Counted from the stretch's first letter, positions 23,629 through 35,490 are shown. The stretch is 64,000 bases of DNA from Conchocele bisecta (GCA_029237695.1 CM055275.1:4342160-4406159), one strand, 5' to 3'. Notes: a model not told the origin generated them from the sequence alone. Numbers and translations: made by a program.

Positions 23629-24275
23629 GTGGGTGGCAGGTGGGAGCACGCGATGGGTAATTTAACGATCAGGTTTCATCCTTACCGGAATTCCGACTGG
23701 AGACCTGTAGCCGATTTCACCAACATTGCAAAGTATACTTTTCTAGCAAAGTATACTTTGAGGGAGTAATCATTTATTTTTCCTGAAATGCATTATTTCA
23801 TATAGAACTAACAACTGCATATATTTCATGATTAAAAGTATGCAGAATTAATATACTGAATTTATTTTATTATCACAGCCAAAATGGCTGTGATAATGTA
23901 ATAAATTCAGTATAATAAAAATTAATAAATTTTTCCTAAAATTGAAAATTTCTCCCTCAAAGTATACTTTGCTAGAAAAGTATGCTTTGTAATTTTGATG
24001 AAATCGGCTACTGGTTTGGCCCTCACATACATCTTTGGCATTTTCCCATATGTGAGTATTACGATTATTTGTAATCCTAATTTAGGGAAGGGGTCAAGTG
24101 ACTTTGGTGTGGTATGGACCTGGCACCAGGTCAGGTTATTCTAATTTCAGGGCTGAATATATTTTTTCTCGATGTAAATATTCTGTTCTGATTTTGGGAT
24201 TTCCCCCCTAATGCAGCAGGTTAAAACGGGATCGAACCCGTTTGCCCGGCCTTACATGAATTTAGCTGTTGATGA
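23629..24275 (+). mobile_element. SINE-like element interrupted by a family A MITE
   Basis: A full SINE is split at its ctggagacCTG site by a complete family A element (23,708-24,010). CTG is present on both sides (23,705-23,707 and 24,011-24,013). This defines the MITE ends as TAGCC...GGCTA. Confidence 0.85.
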
Positions 24276-24284
24276 ACCCGAAAG

Positions 24285-24510
24285 CCCGCTATAGCGGTTT
24301 ATGCAAACAGTGCAGATCCAGATGAGCCGGCTCATAACGAGCCGTCTCATCGGGATCTGCACTTTGTGAAAGAAATATTCATATCTTTGAGAACAAAAAC
24401 ACCGCCTTTTCATAAATGGACTAGTCTGAAAACCATTTTGTGATGGTTGGATTGGTTGCAAAATTAACATATGAAAATCCATTCCAGTTACTTAGGGGTG
24501 AAAGGGTTAA
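24285..24510. mobile_element. Family D foldback MITE, reverse orientation
   Basis: Centre gccggctcataacgagccgt; end acttaggggtgaaagggttaa. The left end is degenerate where it joins the SINE. Confidence 0.7.
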
Positions 24511-24589
24511 TACAGTTCCACTTAGCATAGATTGGCCTGTATCGCCAGTGGTGGTTATGATAGCAGAAAGATCCAGGTGTATTATTGCG

Positions 24590-25020
24590 CAGACAGGAAT
24601 ATCTTCACAAAACTCACACTTGCATAGACCACGACCCACAGGTGTAGTGTGTGCAAGAATGACAACTCTTGCCTCACTAATTTTCGAGTTATCTCACTCT
24701 CACTCGAGTTATCTTTCTTGTCTGGAGCATAACTCTACTACCCATTGCAATATCTTCATGAAACTTCTCACATGCGTAGACCACGACACAAATATGTGTT
24801 GTACGCAAGAATGACAACTCTTGCCTCGCTAATTTTCGAGTTATCTCTCTCTGGGTTATTTTGTGCACCGATTTCTTGTATAGAGCATAACCTGAATACC
24901 CTTTGGAATATCTTCATGAAACTTCACACATACATAGACCACAACCCATAGATGTGTAGCACATATGAATGACAATTCTTGGCTCACTTATTTTTTAGTT
25001 TATCTCCCTCTATCTTTGTG
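24590..25020. repeat. ~155-bp tandem repeat, three units
   Basis: Units contain atatcttcatgaaacttc, agaccacgac and gaatgacaactcttgcctc, and are 75-90% alike by eye. Confidence 0.75.
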
Positions 25021-25264
25021 CTGTATGCAACTCAGTAGCTTTAATAGCTTTCTGAAACACCTGTATAATGTTTGCAGAAATATGTCGCTATGGAAACTCG
25101 AGTATCGTTATATAAATGACAAATCTGAATTTCAGCTGAGCGATGTATACACAGTATGTATTGGCGTAGCCTGTACCACTATCGTGTTCCATTGTCGTCA
25201 ATATTGTGTATAAATTGTGTGAACATGATGATAAAATGGTTGTATTCCCCGAATTATGTTTCGA

Positions 25265-25663
25265 AACTCGCCGAAAATTGGAGAAATAAAAATAGCCATG
25301 AAAGCAATAAACAAATGTGTTGTTTGATTTTCATGGCTATTTTTATATCTCCAATTTCTCGCTGGATTCTACGAAGCCCCGCAGGGGACATGGATATTTA
25401 TTTTATTAATTCGTTCCCACGAAATAACAATTTGTTCCCTCAAATTAACAATTCGTTCCCACGAAATGACAATTTGTTCCCTCAATTAACAATTCATGCC
25501 CACGATATAACAATTTGTTCCACGAAATTAACAATTCGTTCCCGTGGGAACGAATTGTTATTTCGTGGGAACGAATTGTTAAATTGAAGGAACAAATTGT
25601 TATTTTGTGTGAACGAATTAATAAAAACAAGAATTCTACATCCGCTGTGGGGTTAGGTAAGAT
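25265..25663. repeat. Palindrome followed by a family L element (copy 2)
   Basis: The palindrome at 25,265-25,363 pairs aaaaatagccatgaaa with its inverse. Family L at 25,372-25,663 begins gaagccccgcaggggacatg and carries inverted AATTGTTCCC unit arrays. Confidence 0.75.
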
Positions 25664-25975
25664 TCGAAGCATAATTGGGGGAATCTTTTATCATCCCTAT
25701 CACATGTTATTTACATATTTCATGTTGTGTACGTTGTCGGTCACAAATATCTTTGATTTTTTTTTGGTTTCTTTATTTGTAGTTATATGTATCTATGTTT
25801 GTCATATACACTTTTAACCGTCAACATGGTGTGCGTTGTCCAAATACATGTTGACACAAGTAACATGAATGATGTACGAGACAGTGACGCTAATACATTG
25901 TATCATGGTCGATTTCGTTTACACTTTCGTTCATTGATGTTCTATTGGTTGAACGACACCACATGATCGCAAAGA

Positions 25976-26535
25976 GTGGGTAGCGATGGGTAATTTAACG
26001 ATCAGGATACATCCTTACCGGAATCCCGACTGGAGACCTGGGGGCCGTTTCAATAAACTTTGTACGACTAAAATATTTGTAAGTGCAAAACTGTGATAGT
26101 CTGTAAATTTCACATTAACAATGTTTTCTTGTAAACAATTATTGGATTTACATTTATTGAGCATAGGCTGCATATGCAGCCTATGCTCAATAAATGTAAT
26201 CCATCAATTGAAATTTCCAGACGATCCTCAATTTGCACTGACGAAAATTTTAGTCGTTCTAATTTAGTGAAACGGGCCCCAGGTTTGGCCCTCACATACG
26301 TCTTTGGCATTTTGTATGTGACAGTTGAATCTGGTTATACCCCTTATGTGAGTATTACGATTATTCGTAATCCTATTTTAAGGGAAGGGGCCAAGTGACT
26401 TTGATGTGATTATGACCTGGCATTTGGGATTTTCCCCCCAATGCAGCAGGTTAAAACGGGATCGAACCCTTTCACCCGGCCTTAAATGACCTTAGCTGTT
26501 GATAGGCCGTTAAACACCAATAAACAAACAAACAT
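25976..26535 (+). mobile_element. SINE-like element interrupted by a family B MITE
   Basis: The SINE is split at gagacCTG by a full family B palindrome (26,041-26,279), followed by CAG and then the SINE continuation gtttggccctcac. It is the same site that is occupied by family A at 23,708. Confidence 0.85.
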
Positions 26536-26873
26536 GATCGCAAAGAACATAATTCCAGTAGATGTTCATAAATGGACCGATGTTATTATTTCTTGACCAG
26601 AATAAAAAACGAAGATCGAAGGGGGTAAGTTGTCTTGCTGACAAATTGCAAGTTTGATTTAGAAATATTTTAGCACATTTTATATATCTGTTTAACCCAT
26701 TTCATTGTAACTAATCCGTTTCTAGGACACCATTTCCAATAAAAAGCTGGCTACCCGTTACATTGAATGTTAGTGGTATGGATGCCCAGGACACATGCTG
26801 AGGGACAGCGTGACTTTAGAATGGACATCTGGAATTTATAATGATAACAGGGAACAGTGAAATATAAATATAG

Positions 26874-27243
26874 AATAGTAGGTTAGTAGTGCCTTGAATG
26901 GGAAAAAATATCTGGCAAGGCTATTTTCATATGCAAATTAGGCATGATATTTTTTTTATTATTTATACTAATTAAGTGTGTCACCTGAAAAAATAATATT
27001 TTAGACAGATTATAAAGTATGAGAATTGCATTCAAAAAATAAATAGAGAGAATACATAGTAATTTTCTTTAACATTTTTATGAAACACGGTTATCACCCC
27101 TGATATCAGTGTGAACATTTATGTCGGATATAAAATGTATTGGGATAATGGTGAATGAATGTTTATTTTGCCAGAAAATGTCTCGGACGATGTCTCTGAT
27201 ATAAATAACATTTGGTGCCTACTGTGTGGGCATGTACCTTTAA
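26874..27243. mobile_element. Family E right part joined to an unrelated left end
   Basis: The left end (atagtaggttagtagtgcc) is that of the palindrome at 20,728. The rest matches family E and ends ctgtgtgggcatgtacctt. Confidence 0.65.
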
Positions 27244-27256
27244 GGATACACCCAAC

Positions 27257-27325
27257 GTGTATGTTGTTACCACTCAGTTGAACCGTCTCGTCGAGACGGT
27301 TCAACTGAGTGGTAACAACATACAC
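27257..27325. repeat. Perfect 34-bp-arm palindrome (family H core)
   Basis: Arms of 34 bp pair perfectly around a single T at 27,291. The core is gttgaaccgtctcg. It is the best preserved copy of this hairpin in the window. Confidence 0.9.
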
Positions 27326-27534
27326 TTTTGATGAGAAATAAGAAAAATGTAGAAAATAATTATCTGAATTTTATGAAAGTTGACGATCGTGTACGTCTCA
27401 TTTGCAATTGAGAATCCACGCCCCCGCTAGACACACATCCTGGATCCGCCCCTGCGTGTCCGGTTTAGAGAGGTTCTACTGTTCTTATAAATATGTAGTT
27501 CACGAAACAAATCAGAATATTTTCTGCCATGTTC

Positions 27535-27904
27535 AGCGCTCCAGATAAGCTGCGTATTTGCTTAAGTACCCAATTAAAATTGCCAAAAACCCAATTGAAA
27601 TCAGAAATAGCGAGTAACAAAAAGCAATACAAAAGTTATGGTACTTGCTGCGGAAAACAATAAACAGACCACAAATATAGCATATTTTTCTTATTTTCCA
27701 TGAAAACACATCCAAGGAGACAATTCTAATGAAATGCCAAGACATGTTTTTATTTTGAAGCAAACTATTCAACAATTGCTGTCTGTTGATGTGTAAACAG
27801 TAGTGTGCTTTTATTTTACCCAATTCAAATTTTGAAACACCCAATTGCTTCAGAAATGATGGAGTGACAATACTCAATTACTAATTCCTTATCTGGAGCC
27901 CTAC
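27535..27904. mobile_element. Family F foldback element
   Basis: Ends agcgctccagataagctgcg and ccttatctggagccct; arms carry AATTGGGT motifs. Confidence 0.7.
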
Positions 27905-28054
27905 ATGTTAATATTCTGCATTTTCTGATGAGCTGGGTTAACAGAGATATTGATTACTTGTTATGTTCCCTTGCGTTTCTCTTGAGGTCCCGTACGTCCG
28001 TCCGTGTACATTTACGTCAAAAAGTTTGTAAGAGTTTCTCCAGTTAGAATCCTG

Positions 28055-28290
28055 GGAGCCGTTTCACTAAACTCTGTACGACTAAAATGTTCGTAAGTGC
28101 AAATTTCGGATCGTCTGGAACTTTCCAGTGATGGATGTACATTTATTGATCATAGGCTATGCAGCCTATGCTCAATAAATGTAAATCCAATAATTGTTTA
28201 CAAGGAAACGTTGTTAATGTGAAATTTACAGACCATCATAATTGTGCACTTACGAACATTTTAGTCGTACAAAGTTTAGTGAAACGCGCC
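28055..28290. mobile_element. Family B foldback MITE (copy 4)
   Basis: Full-length, flanked by CTG on the left, in reverse arm order compared with copy 1. Confidence 0.8.
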
Positions 28291-28599
28291 CCTAATCCGT
28301 ACTCAAAATCAAACAATTCCATTGGCTGAGTTTGAGCATGTGCTCGGTAAGATTGATCAGGGCCTACAGTGTTTGATCAATACAAAATGTGTTTGTTGTC
28401 AATGGAAGAATTGCTTATTGTTCATAACTTGGCTAGTACATTTGAATGCACAACCTTTCAAAGCCGCGAAACATATATTTTTTGTTCTTCACCGATTTTG
28501 TTACAAAAACATGTTTTGGCAGCAGACACGTCTTCATCAAGAAATATGGAAAATAAAAAGTCAATAGCAGATGGCAAAACGTATTTAGCATATAAGAGC

Positions 28600-29090
28600 T
28601 AACCCTTCCTGCGCTGTTGACGGAAATTGCCGTCTGTTGTTTTTCATTTTTGCTTTAATTCTTAACAAAAAACTGGTTTTGACAGCACATTAGAATCGTC
28701 TCCACTGGAGACGATTCTCATGTGCTGTCAAAACCAGGTTTTTGTCGAGAAATATTGAAAATAAAACATTTCCAGCAGACAACAGAATTTAATTCAGCAT
28801 AGTAAGGGTTAAATGGACTACTGACATGTAGTGATAACTTGAGAGTAATTAACCCTTAGACCTTAGACTGCTATCTTATTTTTTTTGTTGTCTGCCGTTT
28901 ATTTTCTATTTTCCATTTTTATCATCAAAAACATGCATTGACAGCACTTTAGAATAATTTACAACATGCTTTGACAGCACTTCAGAATCATTTCCATTGG
29001 TGCTGTCAAACCATGTTTTTATTGAGAATAAGGTAAGATATAAAAGCAACAGCAGACGACAATTGTTGTGAGTAGCGGTATAAGGGTTAA
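28600..29090. mobile_element. Two TTAA-type foldback MITEs (C2 and C)
   Basis: C2 at 28,600-28,812 (cctgcgctgttgacgg; centre gtctccactggagac) and C at 28,849-29,090, each ending in GGGTTAA. C2 copies also lie at 40,939-41,150 and 50,597-50,814. Confidence 0.8.
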
Positions 29091-29199
29091 TATTAGGTGC
29101 ATGTATGTAGACTTGAAGTTGAATATTTGTAGAACACACTTTAACTACACATATTTATTTTCGTAAGAACGCATGTTGCTGAATGTGCTAAATCCATTG

Positions 29200-30120
29200 C
29201 TTGTTCCGTCGTCGTCCGAAATGTCAAAAACTTTGTATAAGCTTCGTCATCATGCTATAACTTTAATATTACTTTACGGATTGCTTCAATATTTGGACAC
29301 TTGATACATGTAAGCATTAGGAACACAGTCATGCTGCCACAATTCACATGACCTTGACCTTTTTTGGCTGAAACACTTAGTCATTTATTTGTGTCAAAAA
29401 CTTTGCACAAGCTTCGTCATCATGCTATAACTTTAACATTACTTTACGGATTGTTTCAATGTTTGAACACTTGATACATGTAAGCATTTGCAACACACTA
29501 TTGCCGCCATTCACATGACCTTGACCTTTTTTACCTTCAAATTTTTGTTGAAACACTTAGCCATTTTTTTGTGTCAAAAAGTTTGTACAAGCTTCTTCAT
29601 CATGGGATAACATTAATATTACTTCACGGATTGCTTCAATAGTTGGACACTTGACACATGTGAGCATTTGCAACACACTATTGCCGCCATTCACATGACC
29701 TTGACCTTTTTTACCTTCAAATTTTTGTTGAAACACTTAGCCATTTTTTTGTGTCAAAAAGTTTGTACAAGCTTCTTGATCATGGGATAACTTTAATATT
29801 ACTTCACGGATTGCTTCAATAGTTGGACACTTGACACATGTGAGCATTTGGAACACTCATGCCACCATTCAAATAACCTTGACCTTTTTCACCTTCATAT
29901 TTTTGCGGAAACACGTAGCCATTTTTATGTGTCAAAAAGTTTGTACAAATTTCTTCATCATCGTATAACATTAATATTACTTGATGGATTACTTCAATAT
30001 TTGGACACTTGATACATTTAAGCATTTGGAACACACTCATGCTGCCATTAACATGACCTTGACCATTTTGACCTTCACATGGTTGTGGAAACACTTACCC
30101 ATTTTGTTTATGTCAAAAAG
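29200..30120. repeat. ~178-bp tandem repeat, five to six units
   Basis: Units contain tgtacaagcttcttcatcat, acggattgcttcaata, ggacacttgatacatgtaag and acatgaccttgacctttt. They are diverged and not a gene. Confidence 0.8.
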
Positions 30121-30568
30121 TTTTGTCAACCGTGACCCTTTTCGTATTTTAAACATGCACTTCTCAACGATTTTTGTGATGCTTACTTTAGCACATGCCC
30201 ATGATCATGTTATGGTCAAATGTCTCGGCAGGCGTGACACCGCTTCCGTGGCGGAATTCTTGTTCAGCCAATAGTTTGCATGACGATTTATTTAACCTGT
30301 CTTATATTATGGCAGTGAAATATAGGGGCAGAAATTAAGGTTTGTCGGCCATAATTTCTTCTATTTAATTTAGAGGTGTGTATTTATTTGCATCAAGATT
30401 ACAGATTATTCACACACAAAATGCATCCTACTCGTTTTGATACAGACGTACAAACTAGGTTATCTAAAATGTTTGATTCTATATTAGTTTTCATATTTTA
30501 TTTTCAATAGAATTGCATGATGGTGTGTGCCAAGTTTGTTTTTTCAGTTTTGTTAGTTGTATATTGTA

Positions 30569-31193
30569 TTAATCCTTACACCGCTATCTTAATTTTTTGT
30601 CGTCTGCTGTTTATTCTCTATTTTGCATTTTTATCATCAAAAACGTGCTTTGACAGCACTTTCGAATAATTTACAACATGCTTTGACAACACTTCAGAAT
30701 CATTTCCATTGGAAATGATTCTGATGTGATGTCAAACCATGTTTTTATTGAGAAATAAGGCACAATATATAAGCAACAGCAGACGACAATTGTTGTGTGT
30801 AGCGGTCTAAGGGTTAATATGATAGCATGGTATGTTCTGTTCATTGTTAGAACATGATGATTACATGTACGGTGTATTATATTTTCACATACCAGTAGCA
30901 TATTTCACCAAAATTGCAAAGTATACTTAAATTATCTTCCTAAGTATATTTTGAGGGAGAAATTTTCAATTTAAGGATAAATTTATTAATTTTTATTATA
31001 CTGAATTTATTACATTATCACAGCCATTTTGGCTGTGATAATGTAATAAATTCAGTATAATAATTTTGCATACTTTTAATCATCAAATATATGCAGTCGT
31101 TGAAATAATGCATTTCGGGAAAAATAAATTATTACTCCCTCAAAGTATACTTAGCTAGATAAGTATGCTTAGCAATGTTGATGAAATCGGCTA
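30569..31193. mobile_element. Family C MITE and family A MITE
   Basis: C at 30,569-30,817 (TTAA ends). A at 30,896-31,193, flanked by CAG and CTG; its left-arm AAAGTATACTT repeat is mutated (taagtatattt). Confidence 0.8.
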
Positions 31194-31309
31194 CTGGCCT
31201 TCCCTTATCCAAATTCAGCAATTTCACAATTAACGCCGTAACTGTTTCTCGGCCATCTGAGTGCCGACTCGTCACTAACTGCACATTTATCAACATAATT
31301 AAGTTTAAA

Positions 31310-31570
31310 CTCTACGGAGCCCCGCAGGGGACATGGATTTTTTTCTTAATTCGTTCCCACAAAATAACAATTCTTTCCCTCAATTTAACAATTTGTTCCC
31401 TCAAATTAACAATTCAAATTGTTATTTTGTGGGAACGAATTGTTAAATTGAGGGAACGAAATGTCAAATGAATTGTTAATTCGTTCCCATTGAGGCAACA
31501 AATTGTTATTTCGTGGGAACAAATTAATAAAAAAAAGAATTCTACGTCCCCTTCTGGACTCCGTAAAACT
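31310..31570. repeat. Family L element (copy 3)
   Basis: Starts ggagccccgcaggggacatg and ends cttctggactccgt; AATTGTTCCC arrays in inverted orientation. Confidence 0.75.
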
Positions 31571-31826
31571 CCACTTGTCATATTTATTCTAATAAATGCC
31601 CCTGTCGCTATGTATTTTCATGAAATGGTTTACTATATTACTACATGTATCACCAAACAAATTGAAATGTTGATATTTGAAATATATAACTTTACTCTGT
31701 GGAATAGCGTATTTTTACTGAAGATATGAGACAGTATAGGGAATAAGTATGGTATGTAACCAGATTATCAGAAAAGGGTCATTTGTTCACACACAGAAAA
31801 GGGTCATTTGTTCACACACTAGTTTG

Positions 31827-32280
31827 TGGGTGGTTGGTCTGGTGTACGTGATGGTGTAAATTAACGGTAGGGGTTTTCTCCTTATAGGAATCACGATTTG
31901 CCTGGTTTGGCCCTCATGTACGTTTTTATCTTTGTCTCTTTTTGTTACCTGGGAACATTATAAAAGTAGTAAGAGTATTACTGATTCTTCTGCTTTTGGG
32001 AGGGGGCCAAGTGATTCTGGTGTGGCGGGGACCTGGCATCAGATCATTATGGTTCTGATTTCAGGGCTGAATATATAGTTCTTTTATTGTAAATATTCAG
32101 TTCTGATTTTGGGATTTTCCCCCCATTTGTACATGTACTGAAGATATGAGACAGTATAGTATTTAGTCCCTATTTAGTAATGAAGAAAATCAATAATTAA
32201 TTTGTAAAAGTAAAATATGCATTGATTTTGAAATCAGGGGGTATAGTACGCTTTAGACAGAAAGCTTATCTGGAGCTCTG
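31827..32280 (+). mobile_element. SINE-like element of a second subfamily, then a family F2 fragment
   Basis: gtgggtggttggtctggtgt and ctggtttggccctcatgtac mark a relative of the elements at 59,245 and 54,180. The F2 fragment ends agcttatctggagctctg, 54 bp before the next myosin exon. Confidence 0.65.
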
Positions 32281-32333
32281 ATTGGTGCATATCATTTCAT
32301 TCATGTGTCCGTCTGTCTGTCTGTCTCCACCAG

Positions 32334-32411
32334 AACCTGTCCCTCACACCGGAAGCAAAACTTGAGGCAACGATGCAGCACGAGATTGGCCGATTGACGT
32401 CCGAAAATCTT
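32334..32411 (+). CDS. Myo5: Myosin V exon, coiled coil (NLSLTPEAK segment)
   Basis: This is a phase-0 exon of 26 codons between acceptor ctgtctccaccag and donor gtaagt. It encodes NLSLTPEAKLEATMQHEIGR then LTSENL. Vertebrate myosin Va has [20 protein letters not shown] then LTNENL at the same place, an unmistakable match. The segment belongs to the last part of the coiled coil that dimerises the heavy chain ahead of the cargo-binding globular tail. The 579-bp intron that follows holds a hybrid MITE. Confidence 0.97.
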
Positions 32412-32636
32412 GTAAGTTAATCCATAATTTGTTGTACAGTGCCACCTCTCTACAACATACAACATCCAACCATGGGAAGACACAAAACTGGCTGTTGTAG
32501 AGAGGTGGCTGTTGTAGAGAGGTTAAACATAGAGGCAATTGCCCATTTGGGATATAAAATAATTGCTGTTCCAGAGAGGGGTTTGGTGTAGAGAGTTGGC
32601 CGTTCCGAGAGGTTCAACTGTACACCTATTTATTGC

Positions 32637-32840
32637 TTAACCCTTCCTACGCTGTTGACGTAAAATTTCCGTCAGCTGTTTTTCATTTTTGCTTTAATTC
32701 TTAACAAAAAAATGGTTTTGAAAGCACATGAGACATATTCATGACATTTATAAGGAGAAATAAAAGAATATATAATGAATTGTCATCTGCTATTTTTGAA
32801 CTATTTATAGCCCACAAATTTCCCAGCATGCAAAGAGTTA
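32637..32840. mobile_element. Hybrid TTAA foldback MITE in a myosin intron
   Basis: The left half is family C2 (TTAACCCTTCCTACGCTG). From about 32,732 the right half is the TTAACTCTTT family (cccagcatgcaaagagttaa). Its two arms therefore do not pair. Confidence 0.75.
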
Positions 32841-32990
32841 AGCCCCATGTTTTTCTGTCACATTGTACAAGCTTGACTGGCCATATATTTCATAAGTGCC
32901 ATTTGTCCAGTCACAGACCTGAAGTTACACCGGTCACAAATGCCATATTCCCATCTCTCCAGTCACATGTATGGTGTATTTTTTATCCAG

Positions 32991-33084
32991 GACCTTCGGG
33001 AGACCATAGACAAGCAAGCGGACCAGATCCGGAAACTGAAGAAGATGCTGAAGGTGTACGCCAAACGTCTCAAGGAAGGAGATG
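32991..33084 (+). CDS. Myo5: Myosin V exon, end of coiled coil
   Basis: The exon is 94 nt, with acceptor ttttttatccag and donor gtaagt, and it ends one base into a codon. It encodes DLRETIDKQADQIRKLKKML then KVYAKRLKEGD. Vertebrate myosin Va has [20 protein letters not shown] then KVFAKKIGELE. This is the last coiled-coil helix before the linker to the globular tail. In vertebrates this linker region carries alternatively spliced exons that select Rab partners, so the phase-matched candidate cassette 478 bp downstream is of interest. Confidence 0.97.
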
Positions 33085-33149
33085 GTAAGTTTGGTCGTGT
33101 ATTGATCTTGGGCCAGGGAATATTCACTTGTATGGTCGATCACCATCTG

Positions 33150-33490
33150 GGGGCCGTTTCACTAAACTTCGTACTACTAAAATGTTTGTAAGTGCAAAAT
33201 TATGATAGTCTGTGAATTTCACATTAACAGTGTTTTCTTGTAAACAATTATTGGATTTACATTTATTGTTCATATGCAACCTATCTGTGAAGATGTCTAT
33301 GGGGATTTAACATGGAGAAATTGTTTTTTCGCAATAAAATAAATATTTGACCCAATTTCACGAAATAAAAAATAAGGCTCATTCTTAAATTTTGATAAAA
33401 TTTAATAATATTAAAAAAAACATGTTTGCATTGTTTATATAGCCGTAAAATTTGGGCAGGTTTGTGAAACAGACAGTAATTTGTAACAGG
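33150..33490. mobile_element. Family B left half fused to family O
   Basis: B sequence runs from GGGGCCGTTTCAC to about 33,282 and then changes to family O (atgtctatggggatttaaca ... gggcaggtttgtgaaacag). Confidence 0.65.
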
Positions 33491-33561
33491 TGCCTCAGAA
33501 CCTTCAATAGTCACCTATACCTGTTCATGTATCTGTCTATACTTTCGTTTCCTGCTGCCAG

Positions 33562-33621
33562 TCACGGGATACCCCAAGCGTCCCCTTCTCTCCTCTTCCT
33601 GTTCCCTCAGCCCCACCACGG
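33562..33621 (+). CDS. Myo5: Candidate cassette exon of myosin V (60 nt, in frame)
   Basis: This is a 60-nt open stretch between a pyrimidine-rich acceptor (tttcctgctgccag) and a good donor (gtaagg). It starts at codon position 2 and ends after position 1, exactly the phase of the flanking junction (33,084 / 37,067), so inclusion would add 20 residues without shifting frame. The insert reads TGYPKRPLLSSSCSLSPTT after a split Val codon. It is Ser/Pro/Thr rich, like a disordered, phosphorylatable linker. It lies between the last coiled coil and the globular tail. I know no homologue by sequence, so the call rests only on splice signals, phase and location. Confidence 0.45.
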
Positions 33622-33724
33622 GTAAGGTGTCCTGCATGTCGCCCCTCTCTCTTCTCTCATTGTACGGTTCCGTCTCACTCGACTTTCGGATGGGACTTTC
33701 CGCCGAGGTGCCGTCGTCTCTCTA

Positions 33725-35070
33725 TGTGGCTGTGACTGGAGAAATGGGACTTAGGACATGTGCTCCTGATCATATAACACACTCTTGTTGTCGGAATTGG
33801 CGAATTGTTTCATTGATGGAATTGGCGAACAGTGCAGATCCTGATCAGACTGTGCGGATGCACATTCTGATCTGGATCTGCACTGGCGGCAAAACACATA
33901 AATCCCACCCATTCTCCAGTGAGAACCACATATGACCTTAGCTGTTGATGAGACATCAAAATCACTCACTTTTTCCTTATTCTCATTGAACTACATTGAG
34001 AAAATTGTGAAATTATGGTTCGTCACATTCCAGTACAGGGCACGAACATTCTTGAAATATTTACTCGTCCTTACTTTGACCGGAATGGCAAAATTCAGGA
34101 ATCTACATTACAAAAATGGAAATTTCCACTCGTCCTGCAGACATTTACACTCGTTCGGACGAGCGGACGAGTGGAATTTTCGTGCTCTGCAGTATTATCA
34201 TGTTTACATGTATATTGAATACGGATGAAAGTTTCATAACAACAGCCCTGTGAACCTGTTTCACAAAACTTTGTGCAAATACGAATATTAAAAACCATAC
34301 ATTGTTTTAAAGTCACTCTTTTTATTAAAACGTCCATAGTGTAGCAGTAAACTGGATGTTATGAGCCGGACGTCATGACGTCTGTATTGTAAGGGTTAAA
34401 CAGTGGTGCTGTGTCGTAATTTTTACAATGTGTGTTAAATGTACTTCCCTTCGGAGGTTATTGGAAATTATTAAAAACCGATAGAAAGATCCAAGATAGT
34501 AAAATGGAATGATACTGATATAATGTTCAACTCGGTAGCTGCATCATTATCGTTGTTGAATTGTTTTGTATAGAAAACCGTTAAAGGTACCTGCCCACTC
34601 AGTAGGCACAAAATGTTCTTTATAGGAATTAAGTATGTGTATACTTGTGTCGCTATTCCACGAGTTCTAAAATTACGAATACCCGCTATACAGATATAAT
34701 AGTTTAGTAATGTTTAATTTACTGATAGTGACGCGCGGTGGTATCAGGCTGTTTTCAGATGCAAATGACGTATGCTATTTTTTAATTATTTATACTAAGT
34801 AAATGCTTCACCTGAAAAAATAATATTTTCGACAGATTATAGAGTCTGATCATTTCATTAAATACAGAGAATATATAGTAATGCCCGTTAACATTTTAAG
34901 GAAACACGGTTATCAGTGTGTAAATTTACGTCTGATATAAAATATAGAATAATGCCAATCAATATGTGGGATAATGGTGAATGAATGTTTATTTTGCCAG
35001 AAAATGTATCAGATGATGTCTCTGATATAAAGAACATTTTGTGTCTGCTGAGTGGGCATGTACCTTTAAA
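33725..35070. repeat. Family M and family E copies
   Basis: M at 33,725-33,920; E at 34,584-35,070 with ends gcccactcagtaggcacaaa and gagtgggcatgtaccttta. From 33,960 to 34,580 I see no named repeat and no exon. Confidence 0.7.
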
Positions 35071-35085
35071 CCATGGTATTGTTTT

Positions 35086-35490
35086 TTATCAGGTAACCTG
35101 CCCTGTATTGACCGAATACGTACTGACTGATAACATATTGTTGTATCAGGCATTGACCTGATATCAACATCCGGGTTACAACAAAGTGAAAACTGACGTT
35201 CCTTTGGTCGGATGACGTCACGTGACGTTACCAAATGACGTCAGTGTAATGACGCAACGTAAACAAGTCCGCGTTCTGTCCATAGAATACGACGTCATCT
35301 AATGTCATTTTCGAGCATAAAACGTTACCTGATAAAAAGAATACCAGGCTAGTGTATTTTGATATCAAGTTTATCAGGCTCGGCTCGGAAACGGTAGGAA
35401 TTCCTCGGCAAGCCTCGAAATTCCTACGCGTTTCCTAGCCTTGCCTGATAAACTTGATATCAAAAGACACTAGCCTGGTATTCTCTATGT
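35086..35490. mobile_element. Family I element
   Basis: Contains aacctgccctgtattgaccg and a palindromic half (agtttatcaggctcgg / inverse) ending actagcctggtattct. Copies are at 51,576-51,950 and, inverted, 59,977-60,360. Confidence 0.75.

Noticed and set aside
21125..32333. Additional myosin V exons in the 11.2-kb intron
   Set aside because: The protein reads continuously from ...KIITQ to NLSLTPEA as in vertebrate myosin Va, and no phase-compatible candidate was seen.
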